Of a stretch of 64,000 bases of DNA, positions 45,052 through 56,227 are shown one piece after another (position 1 is the stretch's first letter; every line of letters starts with the position of its first letter). This stretch comes from an uncultured bacterium (GTDB lineage: Bacteria > Bacillota_I > Bacilli_A > RFN20 > CAG-826). Under the pieces are notes generated by a model that was given only the letters and a program-made list of their open reading frames with translations, searched no databases and was not told the origin of the DNA. The DNA lies in assembly GCA_949291375.1 (NCBI GenBank), contig CASEVI010000002.1, positions 104,069 through 168,068 on the forward strand, written 5' to 3'. Made by a program: the position numbers and the translations under genes.

Positions 45052-45080
45052 AGTATAATGCGAAAAGGAATTTGTGTCAA
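45052..45080 (-). promoter_or_regulatory. Strong sigma-A promoter of the 46-aa gene
   Basis: Minus strand TTGACA (45080-45075), 17-bp spacer, TATACT (45057-45052): the best consensus promoter in the window. The roughly 80-nt leader has an inverted repeat CTTAAGC/GCTTAAG, about 35 nt apart, just before the ribosome site. Confidence 0.8.
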
Positions 45081-45092
45081 GTGATAAAATTA

Positions 45093-46442
45093 TTAGTCAG
45101 CTAAAGTTCCCATTGGATCCCAAGGAGCTAAAACAATAGGATCCTTATCATAAGCTTCAAGCTCTTCTTTCGTTAAATATTTTTTTAAGATAACTGCTTG
45201 ATAAACAAATGAATCAAACCACGATGAAGACATAATGAAATATCCTTTATTTCCAATATCTTCTCCCCAAGAATTTTCGACCTTATAACGATTGGTTTCT
45301 CCATTCTTTTTATTATAACCTGTTAAACACATGGCGTGATTCATAACAGAAGCATGGAAATCTAACATATCTTCTTTTGAAAATTTATAGTCGATATCAA
45401 ATGCGCTTAAATAATCAAAACTTAAATCATCCCAAATTCCAGCTTTTCTATTTCTATAAAAAGAAACATCGCTACCAAACCACACAATATTATTGTCGTC
45501 TATTTGTTTTTCAACTAATTCTTTGATTCTTTCCATTGGAAGATTTAAATGTTTAATCGGTTTTCCTTCAACAACATTATTTAAATAATCAATTGTATAA
45601 ACTTTATTAAAAGGTTTATCTTTGGTAGGCGAATTAATGATTGAGACATATTCATCAATTTCATTGCCAATAAATTTTTCAAAAAAAGATTTTGGAGTTA
45701 ATCCTTTTTCAATATGATAAACATCATCTTTATCATAATATTCAAAATCAAATTCAGTAGGTGGAACACCAAAGGAATTTGTTAATAAATTATAAATATT
45801 TTGTAAATATTCATTTTTTAAAGCATGAATTTCATCTTTTTTACCTTCGTTAACAAGTTTTTTTGCTTTTGAGGCAAATTTTCTAATATAAGTATTTAAA
45901 AGATGGTTTGATTCCATGGTGTTTGATGATTGGAATGTTTCATTAAAGTTATTTTTTGGTACTAAACCATATTTAACAATTAAATTTCTAAACATATCCC
46001 ATTGACCACCATCGCCAACACCATTAGTTAAAACGTGCATTAATACTCTTTCATCTGGTTCATTATCAATTAAATCAATAATTGAAGTTAGACAATAATT
46101 TGCTTTTTCGAGTTTATCACATAACGCAATGTAATTTTGAGATAATTCAAAATTCTTTAATTTTAATTTTTTAGCAATAATTTCTCTTAAAACATTTAAA
46201 CCAGCAAAAATCCAGCATCTTCCACTAGCTTTTTGGTTACAAGCTGGTAAAGTTTTTACTTCGTTTGAGAAAATAAAAGTTGTGCCGAATTCATTTTTGT
46301 TATCATAAACAACATCAGCGATTGGATTTTTAATTAAAGAATGTCTAACACAGTTATTCTTTTTATCACTTGAATATTTTTCTTTAAAAGTTTTTGATAA
46401 AGATTCGGAAATACTTTCATTTTTTACATCGATATTTTTCAT
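45093..46442 (-). CDS. pepC: Aminopeptidase C (bleomycin hydrolase family)
   Basis: Papain-like cysteine aminopeptidase, C1B family, cytoplasmic. Catalytic residues appear in order: Gln/Cys in CNQKASGRCWIFAGLN, His in HAMCLTGYN and Asn in VENSWGEDIGNKGYF. 449 aa and a C-terminal tail ending MGTLAD fit the family, whose last residues sit in the active site. AAGAGG upstream; 18 nt after gatB. Confidence 0.93.
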   Translation of the reverse strand: MKNIDVKNESISESLSKTFKEKYSSDKKNNCVRHSLIKNPIADVVYDNKNEFGTTFIFSNEVKTLPACNQKASGRCWIFAGLNVLREIIAKKLKLKNFELSQNYIALCDKLEKANYCLTSIIDLIDNEPDERVLMHVLTNGVGDGGQWDMFRNLIVKYGLVPKNNFNETFQSSNTMESNHLLNTYIRKFASKAKKLVNEGKKDEIHALKNEYLQNIYNLLTNSFGVPPTEFDFEYYDKDDVYHIEKGLTPKSFFEKFIGNEIDEYVSIINSPTKDKPFNKVYTIDYLNNVVEGKPIKHLNLPMERIKELVEKQIDDNNIVWFGSDVSFYRNRKAGIWDDLSFDYLSAFDIDYKFSKEDMLDFHASVMNHAMCLTGYNKKNGETNRYKVENSWGEDIGNKGYFIMSSSWFDSFVYQAVILKKYLTKEELEAYDKDPIVLAPWDPMGTLAD

Positions 46443-46460
46443 TTATAGACCTCTTCTTAA

Positions 46461-47885
46461 TTATTTATTTAATTCTTCAACAATAAGTTTATTTGCCACA
46501 ATTGGATCAACTTTTCCTTTATTTTTCTTCATAAGTAAACCCATAACAAACCCTTGAGCTCTTGTTTTTCCATTTTTAAAATCAGTTGGAAGAGTTGGGT
46601 TTTGAGCAATAATTTCTTGGATATCACTTCTGATTTGATTTTCATCAGAAATAATTGTTGCGCCCATTTCTTCTTTTAAAATTAATGGGGATTTATTGGT
46701 CTCAATCATTTTTGCAAAAATGTCCTTACCTTGTTTAGAATTAATTTTCTTTTCATTAAGTAAAACAACTAAATCAGCAATATCTTTAGCTTTTACATTA
46801 AACTCGTTGATTGTTAAGTTATTTTTATTTAAATAACCTAAAACTTCAGAAATTATAAAATTAGCTAAAGGTTGATAAAGATTTGTGTTTTTAGCGACTT
46901 CATCATAATAAATAGATAATTCTTTACTAGAAAGTAAAATCTTGGCATCAACTAAGTTTAATTTATAATCGTTTTCGAATCTTTCAAGTTTTTGATCATA
47001 TAATTCATTGGATGTTTTGATTGCATTTTCAATAAATTCATCACTTAAATGAATTGGAGGAATATTTCCTTCACTAAAATACTTATAATCAACAGCATCG
47101 GTTTTAACTCTCATCAATACAGTTTCTTTTTTAGCTTCATCGAAACGACGAGTTTCTTGTTGAATTGTTTCTCCTTTAATTAAAAGAGAAGCCTGTCTCA
47201 TCATTTCATAATCAATTGCAGTTTCAATATTTGCTGTTGAGTTTAAATTTTTAACTTCAACTTTAGTTCCAAATTTATCGCTCCCAAAAGGACGAATTGA
47301 AACATTAACATCGCATCTTAGTGAACCATTTTCCATTTTTCCATCGCTCACATCAAGATAAGTGACGATTTCTTTAATTTTTTCAACATATTTTCTTGCC
47401 TCTTCGCCATTTCTAATTTCTGGATAGGAAACAATTTCAACAAGAGGAATACCAGCACGGTTATAATCAAGTAATGTATAATCGCTAAAATGATGTTGCA
47501 TTGCAGTATCTTCTTCCATATGAAGTCTTTCGATACCAATTTTTTTCTTTTTACCACCAATTTCAATTTCTAAATAGCCATTCTTACCAATTGGTCGATT
47601 TTGTTGAGTAATTTGATAACCCTTTGGTAAGTCAGCATAAAAATAGTTTTTACGATCAAAAAATAATGTATGATCAATTTCCATATGTAAAGCATGGCAA
47701 ACTCTAATTGCATTAATAACGCCTTGCTTATTTAAACGAGGCAAAGAACCAGGATAAGCTAAATCTAAGTATGTAATATTTGTGTTTGGTTCGCTTTTAA
47801 AATGAATAGGCGCGTTTGAAAACATTTTTGATTTTGTTTTCATCTCAACGTGTATTTCAAGACCAATAATAGCTTCAAAATTCAT
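46461..47885 (-). CDS. gatB: Asp/Glu-tRNA amidotransferase subunit B
   Basis: Transfers ammonia to Glu-tRNA(Gln) (and Asp-tRNA(Asn) where needed). EAIIGLEIHVEM at the start, DLPKGYQITQQNRPIG, EIVSYPEIRNGEEA and a C-terminal YqeY-like helical domain. 474 aa. Follows gatA by two nt. asnS in this window makes Asn-tRNA directly, so Gln-tRNA is the likely main product. Confidence 0.95.
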   Translation of the reverse strand: MNFEAIIGLEIHVEMKTKSKMFSNAPIHFKSEPNTNITYLDLAYPGSLPRLNKQGVINAIRVCHALHMEIDHTLFFDRKNYFYADLPKGYQITQQNRPIGKNGYLEIEIGGKKKKIGIERLHMEEDTAMQHHFSDYTLLDYNRAGIPLVEIVSYPEIRNGEEARKYVEKIKEIVTYLDVSDGKMENGSLRCDVNVSIRPFGSDKFGTKVEVKNLNSTANIETAIDYEMMRQASLLIKGETIQQETRRFDEAKKETVLMRVKTDAVDYKYFSEGNIPPIHLSDEFIENAIKTSNELYDQKLERFENDYKLNLVDAKILLSSKELSIYYDEVAKNTNLYQPLANFIISEVLGYLNKNNLTINEFNVKAKDIADLVVLLNEKKINSKQGKDIFAKMIETNKSPLILKEEMGATIISDENQIRSDIQEIIAQNPTLPTDFKNGKTRAQGFVMGLLMKKNKGKVDPIVANKLIVEELNK

Positions 47886-47887
47886 AA

Positions 47888-49363
47888 TTATTTAGCCTCC
47901 TTTGTTGAAATAGTAACAGTAGAAAGGTTCTTTAAACCTAAAATATCTTCAAAATCCTTTGCGATTTCAAAAACTTTTTCATCATCAAATATTTTTCCAG
48001 TTATAGAAAGTCCAAAAGGAAGATGCTCTTTTATTCCCAAAGGAATTGTAATTGAAGGGAAACCACCAAAATTACCAATTCCAAGATAGTTATCAGCAAT
48101 TAAATAAGTATTATCAAGATTGTCACTAACTTCATTTAATGAATGAGCAGTTGTTGGAGATGCTGGGGCGATAATACAATCATATTTTTTAAATATTTCA
48201 TTAACTTTATCAACAACAACTCTTCTAACTCTTTTAGCTTTTAAATAAACTTCTTCTTGGTTTTCGCTCATTAAAGCATAAGAACCTAAAACGAATCTTC
48301 TTTTAATAAGTTCTCCAAATCCTTCGTTTCTTGTATTAAACATAACTTCTTGATAACTATTTCCATCTTTTCTATTTCCAAACTTAATACCATCTAAGTT
48401 AGCGTTATTTGAAGTAGCTTCGGAACTAGAAATAATAATATAAGCTGGATAAATAGCTTTTAAAATTGAAGAGTCAATTGAAACAACATCAACTATATTT
48501 CCTTCTTCTTTGGCTTTTTTAATTAAATTATCGAAATCACTTAATATTTTTTCATCTTTGATTGAATCGGCAACTTCTTTTAAAACAGCAATTTTATAAC
48601 TTCCTTTATTTTCTTTTAAAGGATAAATTTGATTTCTTTTTATTAATGAAGAAGTATAGTCTCTTTCATCATATTTATTTAAATAATCAAATAAAATTGC
48701 AGCATCATCGACACTTCTTGTGAAATATCCAACGTGATCTAATGAAACAGAAAATGGGAATAAACCAAATCTAGAGATAAGACCATAGGTTGGTTTATAT
48801 CCAACGAGCCCAGCATATGAGGCAGGTTTTCTAATCGAATCACCAGTATCACTTCCTAAAGCAAAAGGAACATAAGAAGCGGCTGTTACAATAGCGCTCC
48901 CACTTGAAGAACCACCTATTAAATGATTTTTAGTTTCATCATATGGATTATATTGAATTCCTTTATGACCACTTTTACCGCTTCCACCCATTGCAAGTTC
49001 ATCTAAAGTCGACTTTCCAATCATGATAGCATTATTTTCTTTTAATAATTTTATAACAGTAGCATCAAAAGAAGGAACATAACTATTTAAAATATTACTA
49101 CCAGCAGTAGTTTCAAGACCTCTAGTCGATAAATTATCTTTAGCAACATAAGGGATACCGAATAAATAATTATCAGCTGGAACTTCTTTTTTATCTAATT
49201 CTAAAGCTTCTTTTAAAGCTTCATCATAATTTGTTCCTTCCAATGCATTAAATTTATCGTTTTTACATCTTTCAATAGCTTCTTTGACTAAATCAGAAAC
49301 TTTGACTTCTTTATTTAATAAAGCTTGATGAATTTCTTTAATTGTTAAATCTAAATAACTCAT
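47888..49363 (-). CDS. gatA: Asp/Glu-tRNA amidotransferase subunit A
   Basis: Amidase-signature glutaminase subunit. The Ser-cisSer-Lys triad is seen in IGKSTLDELAMGGSG (Lys) and GGSSSGSAIVTA; FALGSDTGDSIRKPASYAG follows, where the usual triad motif is GSDTGGSIR, so one Gly is Asp here. 491 aa. Supplies ammonia to GatB. Confidence 0.95.
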   Translation of the reverse strand: MSYLDLTIKEIHQALLNKEVKVSDLVKEAIERCKNDKFNALEGTNYDEALKEALELDKKEVPADNYLFGIPYVAKDNLSTRGLETTAGSNILNSYVPSFDATVIKLLKENNAIMIGKSTLDELAMGGSGKSGHKGIQYNPYDETKNHLIGGSSSGSAIVTAASYVPFALGSDTGDSIRKPASYAGLVGYKPTYGLISRFGLFPFSVSLDHVGYFTRSVDDAAILFDYLNKYDERDYTSSLIKRNQIYPLKENKGSYKIAVLKEVADSIKDEKILSDFDNLIKKAKEEGNIVDVVSIDSSILKAIYPAYIIISSSEATSNNANLDGIKFGNRKDGNSYQEVMFNTRNEGFGELIKRRFVLGSYALMSENQEEVYLKAKRVRRVVVDKVNEIFKKYDCIIAPASPTTAHSLNEVSDNLDNTYLIADNYLGIGNFGGFPSITIPLGIKEHLPFGLSITGKIFDDEKVFEIAKDFEDILGLKNLSTVTISTKEAK

Positions 49364-49365
49364 AA

Positions 49366-49671
49366 CTAATTAACCACCTTTGGAAGTTTAACTTGGCCAT
49401 CTCTAAAAACTTTGGCATTTTCTAACATTTCTTCTTTATTAACTTCATCTTCTTTTACTGGCTCATCTTCTCTTAAAAGAGAGAATGAATCATCAATATA
49501 AGGAAAAGACATAGGTTCAACTTTATCTAATCCCTCAATTTCATCCATTAATTTAAGTTGCTTAGTGATTATTGCAAATTCATTTAAAAGAGTATCATAT
49601 TCTTCATCTTTCATATCGAACAATAATCGCTTTGCTGCATCTTGCAAAACAGCTTTGGTAACTTCTTTCAT
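49366..49671 (-). CDS. gatC: Asp/Glu-tRNA amidotransferase subunit C
   Basis: 101 aa structural subunit that wraps GatA and GatB: helical start (AAKRLLFDMKDEEYD) and the typical VEPMSFPYIDDSFSLLREDEP segment. Two nt before gatA, two nt after ligA. Confidence 0.93.
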   Translation of the reverse strand: MKEVTKAVLQDAAKRLLFDMKDEEYDTLLNEFAIITKQLKLMDEIEGLDKVEPMSFPYIDDSFSLLREDEPVKEDEVNKEEMLENAKVFRDGQVKLPKVVN

Positions 49672-49673
49672 TG

Positions 49674-51692
<2,019 letters not shown>

Positions 51693-53912
51693 TTACTCCT
51701 TTTTTCTCATTTTTTTATGAGTTCCAAGCATCTTTTTGATTCCAAAATTTTTAAAATCGACTGTTAAAATATCACCTTCAATTTTTAAAACTTTTCCTTC
51801 GCCAAATGCTTCATGAATTGCGATATCGCCAACGTTCCATTTAATATTATTTCCAACATTATAAGAAACTACACTCTCATTTCGACTTACACTCGTTGAT
51901 TTTACATTCCCAATTCCACTTCCAGCAATATTAATCTTATAAATTCGACCAGTAGCGTCACTATTTTTAGGAGATTCGGCAATAATTTTCTTTATATTTA
52001 AATTAGCTTCGCTTAAAAATTGAGAAGCACGTGAATTTCCGTGATTCATATAAGAAAAACCAGTATTATATGTAATAAAAAGTTCTTTTTTTGCTCGAGT
52101 TATAGCAACATAGGCGAGTCTTCTTTCTTCTTCTAAAGCTTTTATGCCGTTTTCAGTCACACTTCTTGCATTAGGGAAAATTCCTTCAGCAAAATTAACA
52201 ATAAAAACATAATCAAACTCTAATCCTTTGGCGGTATGAACAGTCATTAAACTAACAACATCGTCATTATCATTTATAGAATCTTGTTGAGTTAATAAAG
52301 AAATATTTTGTAAATATTCATCAAATGTAGAATCAGGATTTTCCTTTAAAAAAGATCTAATATCTTCAATTAAAGAATGAACATTGCCTATTCTTTCATC
52401 GTCATCATCAAAAGTTTCCTCTAAATATTCATAATAATTTAAATTTGAGACAAGATCAGATAAAACTTCAGAATATGATAAATTCTTATCAACAACTTTC
52501 TTTTTTGTATCTTCTAATAACGTAATCATGTCTTTTATTTTAGTAATTAATCTAGGAGAAATTGGACACATATATTGATCAATATTTAAACAATAATTAT
52601 ATAAAGAAAGGTTTCTTTCGTTAGCTTCTTTTTTAATCATTGCAATTGTCGCATCTCCAATTCCCCTTCTAGGAATATTTATGATTCTTGAAAAAGAAAT
52701 ATCATCGAGTGGATTAATTAAAAGCTTAAAATAAGCAAGGCAGTCCTTAACTTCTTTTCTTTCATAGAATTTAACACCACTATAAATTTTGTAAGGAATA
52801 TGAGAAAAAACGAGTTGACGTTCAAATTCTCTAGATGAAAAAGCTGAACGATATAAAATAGCAATATCCTTATAATTAACTTTTTTCATTAATTTTAATT
52901 CTGTAATCTTTTTAACAACATATTTTGCTTCTTCTTTTTCATCGCTTGACTCATTAACAATAATTTTTTCTCCGCCTTTTTTAGATGTAAATAAATCTTT
53001 TTTTACTCTCTCAACGTTTTTAGCAATTAAAGTATTAGCATGAGATAAAATTTCTTCGGTTGAACGATAGTTTTCATTAAGAATTATTGTATTTAAAGGT
53101 TTAAAATAATCGCCAACATCTAAAATAACTCTTTGATTGGCGCCTCTCCGGGTATAAATTGTTTGATCAGGATCTCCAACAACATAGATTCCTGCGTGTC
53201 TTCCAGCTAAAAGGGTTAAGAGTTCAAATTGGAGATCATTCGTATCTTGAAATTCATCAACTAAAATTTCAGTGAAACGATTATTATATTGTTCTTTAAT
53301 TTCAGGATAAGATTTTAAAATTAAAACAGTATAAATCATTAAATCATCAAAATCTAAACTATATTGAGCGTTTTTTCTTTTTTCGTATTCTTCAAAAAAT
53401 TCATAGCAAGGTTTATATTTACTAGCTAATTTATCTTTTTCAACGTCACTAGGAAGTTTACCTTGCATTTTATTAAAATCAATAAATTTTATAGAACGAT
53501 CAATAATATCGTCTCCTTTTCGATAACCCATATCTAAACCGATATCTTTTATTAAGTTTTCTTTATCTTCTTCATCTAAAATTGAAAAAGAACGTGGTAA
53601 ACCCAAAACTTTGATTTCTCTTCTTAAAAAATAATTACAAAAAGAATGGAATGTTGAAATTTTTAGTTCCTTTAAATCATAAGAAGGAAGCAAATTTTTA
53701 GTTCTTTCCTTCATTTCTTTGGCAACTTTATTAGTAAAAGTAATTGCTAAAAGATTATATGGATCAACATCTTTTGCTTCGATTAAATAAGCAAGGCGGT
53801 AAGTTAAAACTCTTGTTTTTCCACTCCCTGCTCCAGCAATAATACGGTTATATTTATATTCTGAAGTTACTGCTTCATATTGTTTTGCGTTTAATTCTAA
53901 GTCAAAATTCAT
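51693..53912 (-). CDS. pcrA: ATP-dependent DNA helicase PcrA
   Basis: UvrD-type superfamily 1 helicase: IIAGAGSGKTRVLTYRLAYL (motif I), ITFTNKVAKEMKER (Ia), EILVDEFQDTNDLQ (II), VGDPDQTIYTRRGA (III), LNENYRST (IV), VSLMTVHTAKGLEFDYVF (V) and RLAYVAITRAKKEL (VI). The usual SIYxFRGA of motif III reads TIYTRRGA. 739 aa. Heads the pcrA-ligA-gatCAB-pepC run. AT-rich -10-like boxes lie close to the ATG. Confidence 0.95.
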   Translation of the reverse strand: MNFDLELNAKQYEAVTSEYKYNRIIAGAGSGKTRVLTYRLAYLIEAKDVDPYNLLAITFTNKVAKEMKERTKNLLPSYDLKELKISTFHSFCNYFLRREIKVLGLPRSFSILDEEDKENLIKDIGLDMGYRKGDDIIDRSIKFIDFNKMQGKLPSDVEKDKLASKYKPCYEFFEEYEKRKNAQYSLDFDDLMIYTVLILKSYPEIKEQYNNRFTEILVDEFQDTNDLQFELLTLLAGRHAGIYVVGDPDQTIYTRRGANQRVILDVGDYFKPLNTIILNENYRSTEEILSHANTLIAKNVERVKKDLFTSKKGGEKIIVNESSDEKEEAKYVVKKITELKLMKKVNYKDIAILYRSAFSSREFERQLVFSHIPYKIYSGVKFYERKEVKDCLAYFKLLINPLDDISFSRIINIPRRGIGDATIAMIKKEANERNLSLYNYCLNIDQYMCPISPRLITKIKDMITLLEDTKKKVVDKNLSYSEVLSDLVSNLNYYEYLEETFDDDDERIGNVHSLIEDIRSFLKENPDSTFDEYLQNISLLTQQDSINDNDDVVSLMTVHTAKGLEFDYVFIVNFAEGIFPNARSVTENGIKALEEERRLAYVAITRAKKELFITYNTGFSYMNHGNSRASQFLSEANLNIKKIIAESPKNSDATGRIYKINIAGSGIGNVKSTSVSRNESVVSYNVGNNIKWNVGDIAIHEAFGEGKVLKIEGDILTVDFKNFGIKKMLGTHKKMRKKE

Positions 53913-54044
53913 AACGGTATAAATTTTAACAAATTTTAATATATAAATATATTAAAAGAATAAGTTTTTATATTGTTAGTTTCATCTTCTGTCATCATTT
54001 CTTTTTATCAATAATTTAGTTAATTTTGTCTTATAATAATAAAA

Positions 54045-54986
54045 ATGAAACTTGTTGAATATAAAAAAGATTTATTATCTTCTCTTCCCTTAATTTCTTT
54101 AATTATTGCTATTGATTTAGTACTTATTTTACTTGGGACTTTTTTACCTTTTTCGATACTTTTTATTAGTTTAATTGTTTCTTTTCCTTCGACAGTTTTA
54201 GCTGTTTTTATTAAAAAAAGATATTATCTATTATACGTATTTATCGCCTTAATTCTTGCTTTTTTACTTACTTTTGGAAATATTTTCTTTATTATTTATT
54301 ATTTTTTACCATCGTTATTACTTTCTTTTATTTTTTCTTTAGGTTTAATTAATAAAGAAAATATTTTAAAAAGTAAAAAAATAAAAATAGATAAATATTT
54401 GCTTATAATTATTCTTTCAATATTAAATTTATTTATTGAAATTATTTTAATTTATTTAGGAATTTACCTATTTAACTTTGATTTTATTAAGATTTTTTTA
54501 TCGCTTTTTAAACTAGAAAATAATCTTTATTCTTCTTATTTTATATATTTAATCATTTATATTTATGCATTTATTAATATTTTAATATCATATTTCTTCA
54601 TTAATTTTGAAATTAAAAAATTTGATAAAAATTTAATTTTTTATACTTCAAAATTTAATAAAGAAATATTAGTTATTTTAAATATAGTTATTTCTATTTT
54701 ATTAACTATTTCATCTTTTTTCTTTTTATCTTTTCCATATACTTTTTTATTTATTTCTTTTATTTTATTAGTCTTTTTAATTTATGAAGAAATTAGGAAT
54801 GATTCTTCTTATATTTTATTAATAGTTTCAATAATTTCTTTATTAATACCACTTATTTTAATAGCGTATTTAAGAAATATTGAAACTATATATTTATTCC
54901 TTTTTTTAAATATAACTCCTTTAATATCCTCTTTATTTTATTTAATAAAAAGAATAGTTATTTATAAGTTTAAGAAAATAAAATAA
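54045..54986 (+). CDS. Polytopic membrane protein, 313 aa
   Basis: About eight to nine membrane segments from end to end with almost no soluble part. The general layout recalls the DUF2232/YybS group, but no diagnostic motif is clear. TATAAT ends 7 nt before the ATG and no ribosome site is seen, so a leaderless start is likely. First of three plus-strand membrane-protein genes, divergent from pcrA. Confidence 0.6.
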   Translation: MKLVEYKKDLLSSLPLISLIIAIDLVLILLGTFLPFSILFISLIVSFPSTVLAVFIKKRYYLLYVFIALILAFLLTFGNIFFIIYYFLPSLLLSFIFSLGLINKENILKSKKIKIDKYLLIIILSILNLFIEIILIYLGIYLFNFDFIKIFLSLFKLENNLYSSYFIYLIIYIYAFINILISYFFINFEIKKFDKNLIFYTSKFNKEILVILNIVISILLTISSFFFLSFPYTFLFISFILLVFLIYEEIRNDSSYILLIVSIISLLIPLILIAYLRNIETIYLFLFLNITPLISSLFYLIKRIVIYKFKKIK

Positions 54987-54999
54987 AATAATAGTTATT

Positions 55000-55545
55000 A
55001 TGAAAGATTTTTTTAAGACATTTGGACTAGGTTTATTATATTTTATTTTATTTCCATTTTTACTTTTATATTTAATAATTATGGGAATTTATCTTCTTTT
55101 TAAAGATATTTTTTATATATTTTTATATAAAAATAAAAAATATAAGAAAAAGATTAAAGATAACGAAATTAAAGCTCAAGCAATTTTAAATAAAAATAGA
55201 TATAAAGAAGATAATAAAAAAGATGACAATGATTTAAAAATAGAAACAACTAATCCAAATAATGTAACTTATAACACTACGAATAATATTATTATCACTA
55301 ATATGGATTCTAAAGAAGTAAAGAAAAAATTAGCTTCTGATCCTGATTATTTTTTAAAACTTGCTAGAAATAATGAAAGTGAAGAAAAATATATTGAATC
55401 TCACGAAGTAAATGATGATTTTTTACTTCCTAATAAAAACGAAACTACGTTAGAAGATGATGACCCAACTTCTTTAGAGGAATCGATTAAGGAAAGCGTT
55501 AAAGAAGAAAGAGTCGATATGTCTTCTTTAAAAAGAGAGGATTAA
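55000..55545 (+). CDS. Membrane-tethered protein, 181 aa
   Basis: N-terminal membrane helix (about 8-38) with a basic stretch after it (KNKKYKKKIKDNEIKAQ), an Asn/Thr-rich middle (NVTYNTTNNIIITNMD) and an acidic C-terminus. No family recognised. Fourteen nt after the preceding gene and three nt before the next, so one operon. Confidence 0.6.
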   Translation: MKDFFKTFGLGLLYFILFPFLLLYLIIMGIYLLFKDIFYIFLYKNKKYKKKIKDNEIKAQAILNKNRYKEDNKKDDNDLKIETTNPNNVTYNTTNNIIITNMDSKEVKKKLASDPDYFLKLARNNESEEKYIESHEVNDDFLLPNKNETTLEDDDPTSLEESIKESVKEERVDMSSLKRED

Positions 55546-55548
55546 AAA

Positions 55549-56217
55549 ATGAATAAATTAATATTTTTAAGTAACTTTTTTAGTGAAAATTGGTGGAAAA
55601 TCCTCCTTATTATCTTTTTTATTGTTATTTTTGTCTTTGTAATTATTGGTCTAATTGGAGCTTTAATTCGTTTTATTATGAAAAAACAAGCTAAAGCAGT
55701 TGATAAAGATATGGGGAAATTAATTGTTTCTCGTCTTGTTGATAACGCAAAAGATTATAAAGAAATCGCAAATATTAAAAGTATGGACCGTTTTTTTAAA
55801 GCTAGTGCACTTCCTCTTTCACTTCTTTTAGTTGCATTAATTCTTTATTTAATTTATGGATTTTGTTTTTCTAGATGGACTGATTCACTTTTATCTAGAG
55901 AAACTGGAATTGGTTCTTTATTTTATTTACTTGATTTTTCTTCGATAAAATATATTCCACCTTTAGCATTAGATTGGGAAAAAATAGTTTGGTTTACACC
56001 TGCTCCATTTAAAGATGAAAGAATATTTAACTATTTTATTTTCCTTTTTACCTTTAGCGGTGGAATAATTTATTTAATTGATGTTCAAGCTTATGTTGCA
56101 AGAAAATATCGTATAAATAAAACAGCTAAAGAAATTTATAGTGCTAATTTAGATAAAATTGATCTTTCTACCTTTTATAATGGCCAAATGAAAAATGTTG
56201 ATGAAAATAATAAATAA
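55549..56217 (+). CDS. Membrane protein, 222 aa
   Basis: Membrane segments near residues 14-38, 84-104 and 158-178, linked by a soluble loop with a KAVDKDMGKLIVSRLVDNAKDYKEI segment between the first two. No family recognised. AGAGAGG precedes the ATG inside the end of the previous gene. Probably works with its two upstream neighbours. Confidence 0.6.
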   Translation: MNKLIFLSNFFSENWWKILLIIFFIVIFVFVIIGLIGALIRFIMKKQAKAVDKDMGKLIVSRLVDNAKDYKEIANIKSMDRFFKASALPLSLLLVALILYLIYGFCFSRWTDSLLSRETGIGSLFYLLDFSSIKYIPPLALDWEKIVWFTPAPFKDERIFNYFIFLFTFSGGIIYLIDVQAYVARKYRINKTAKEIYSANLDKIDLSTFYNGQMKNVDENNK

Positions 56218-56227
56218 TTTAATTTTT

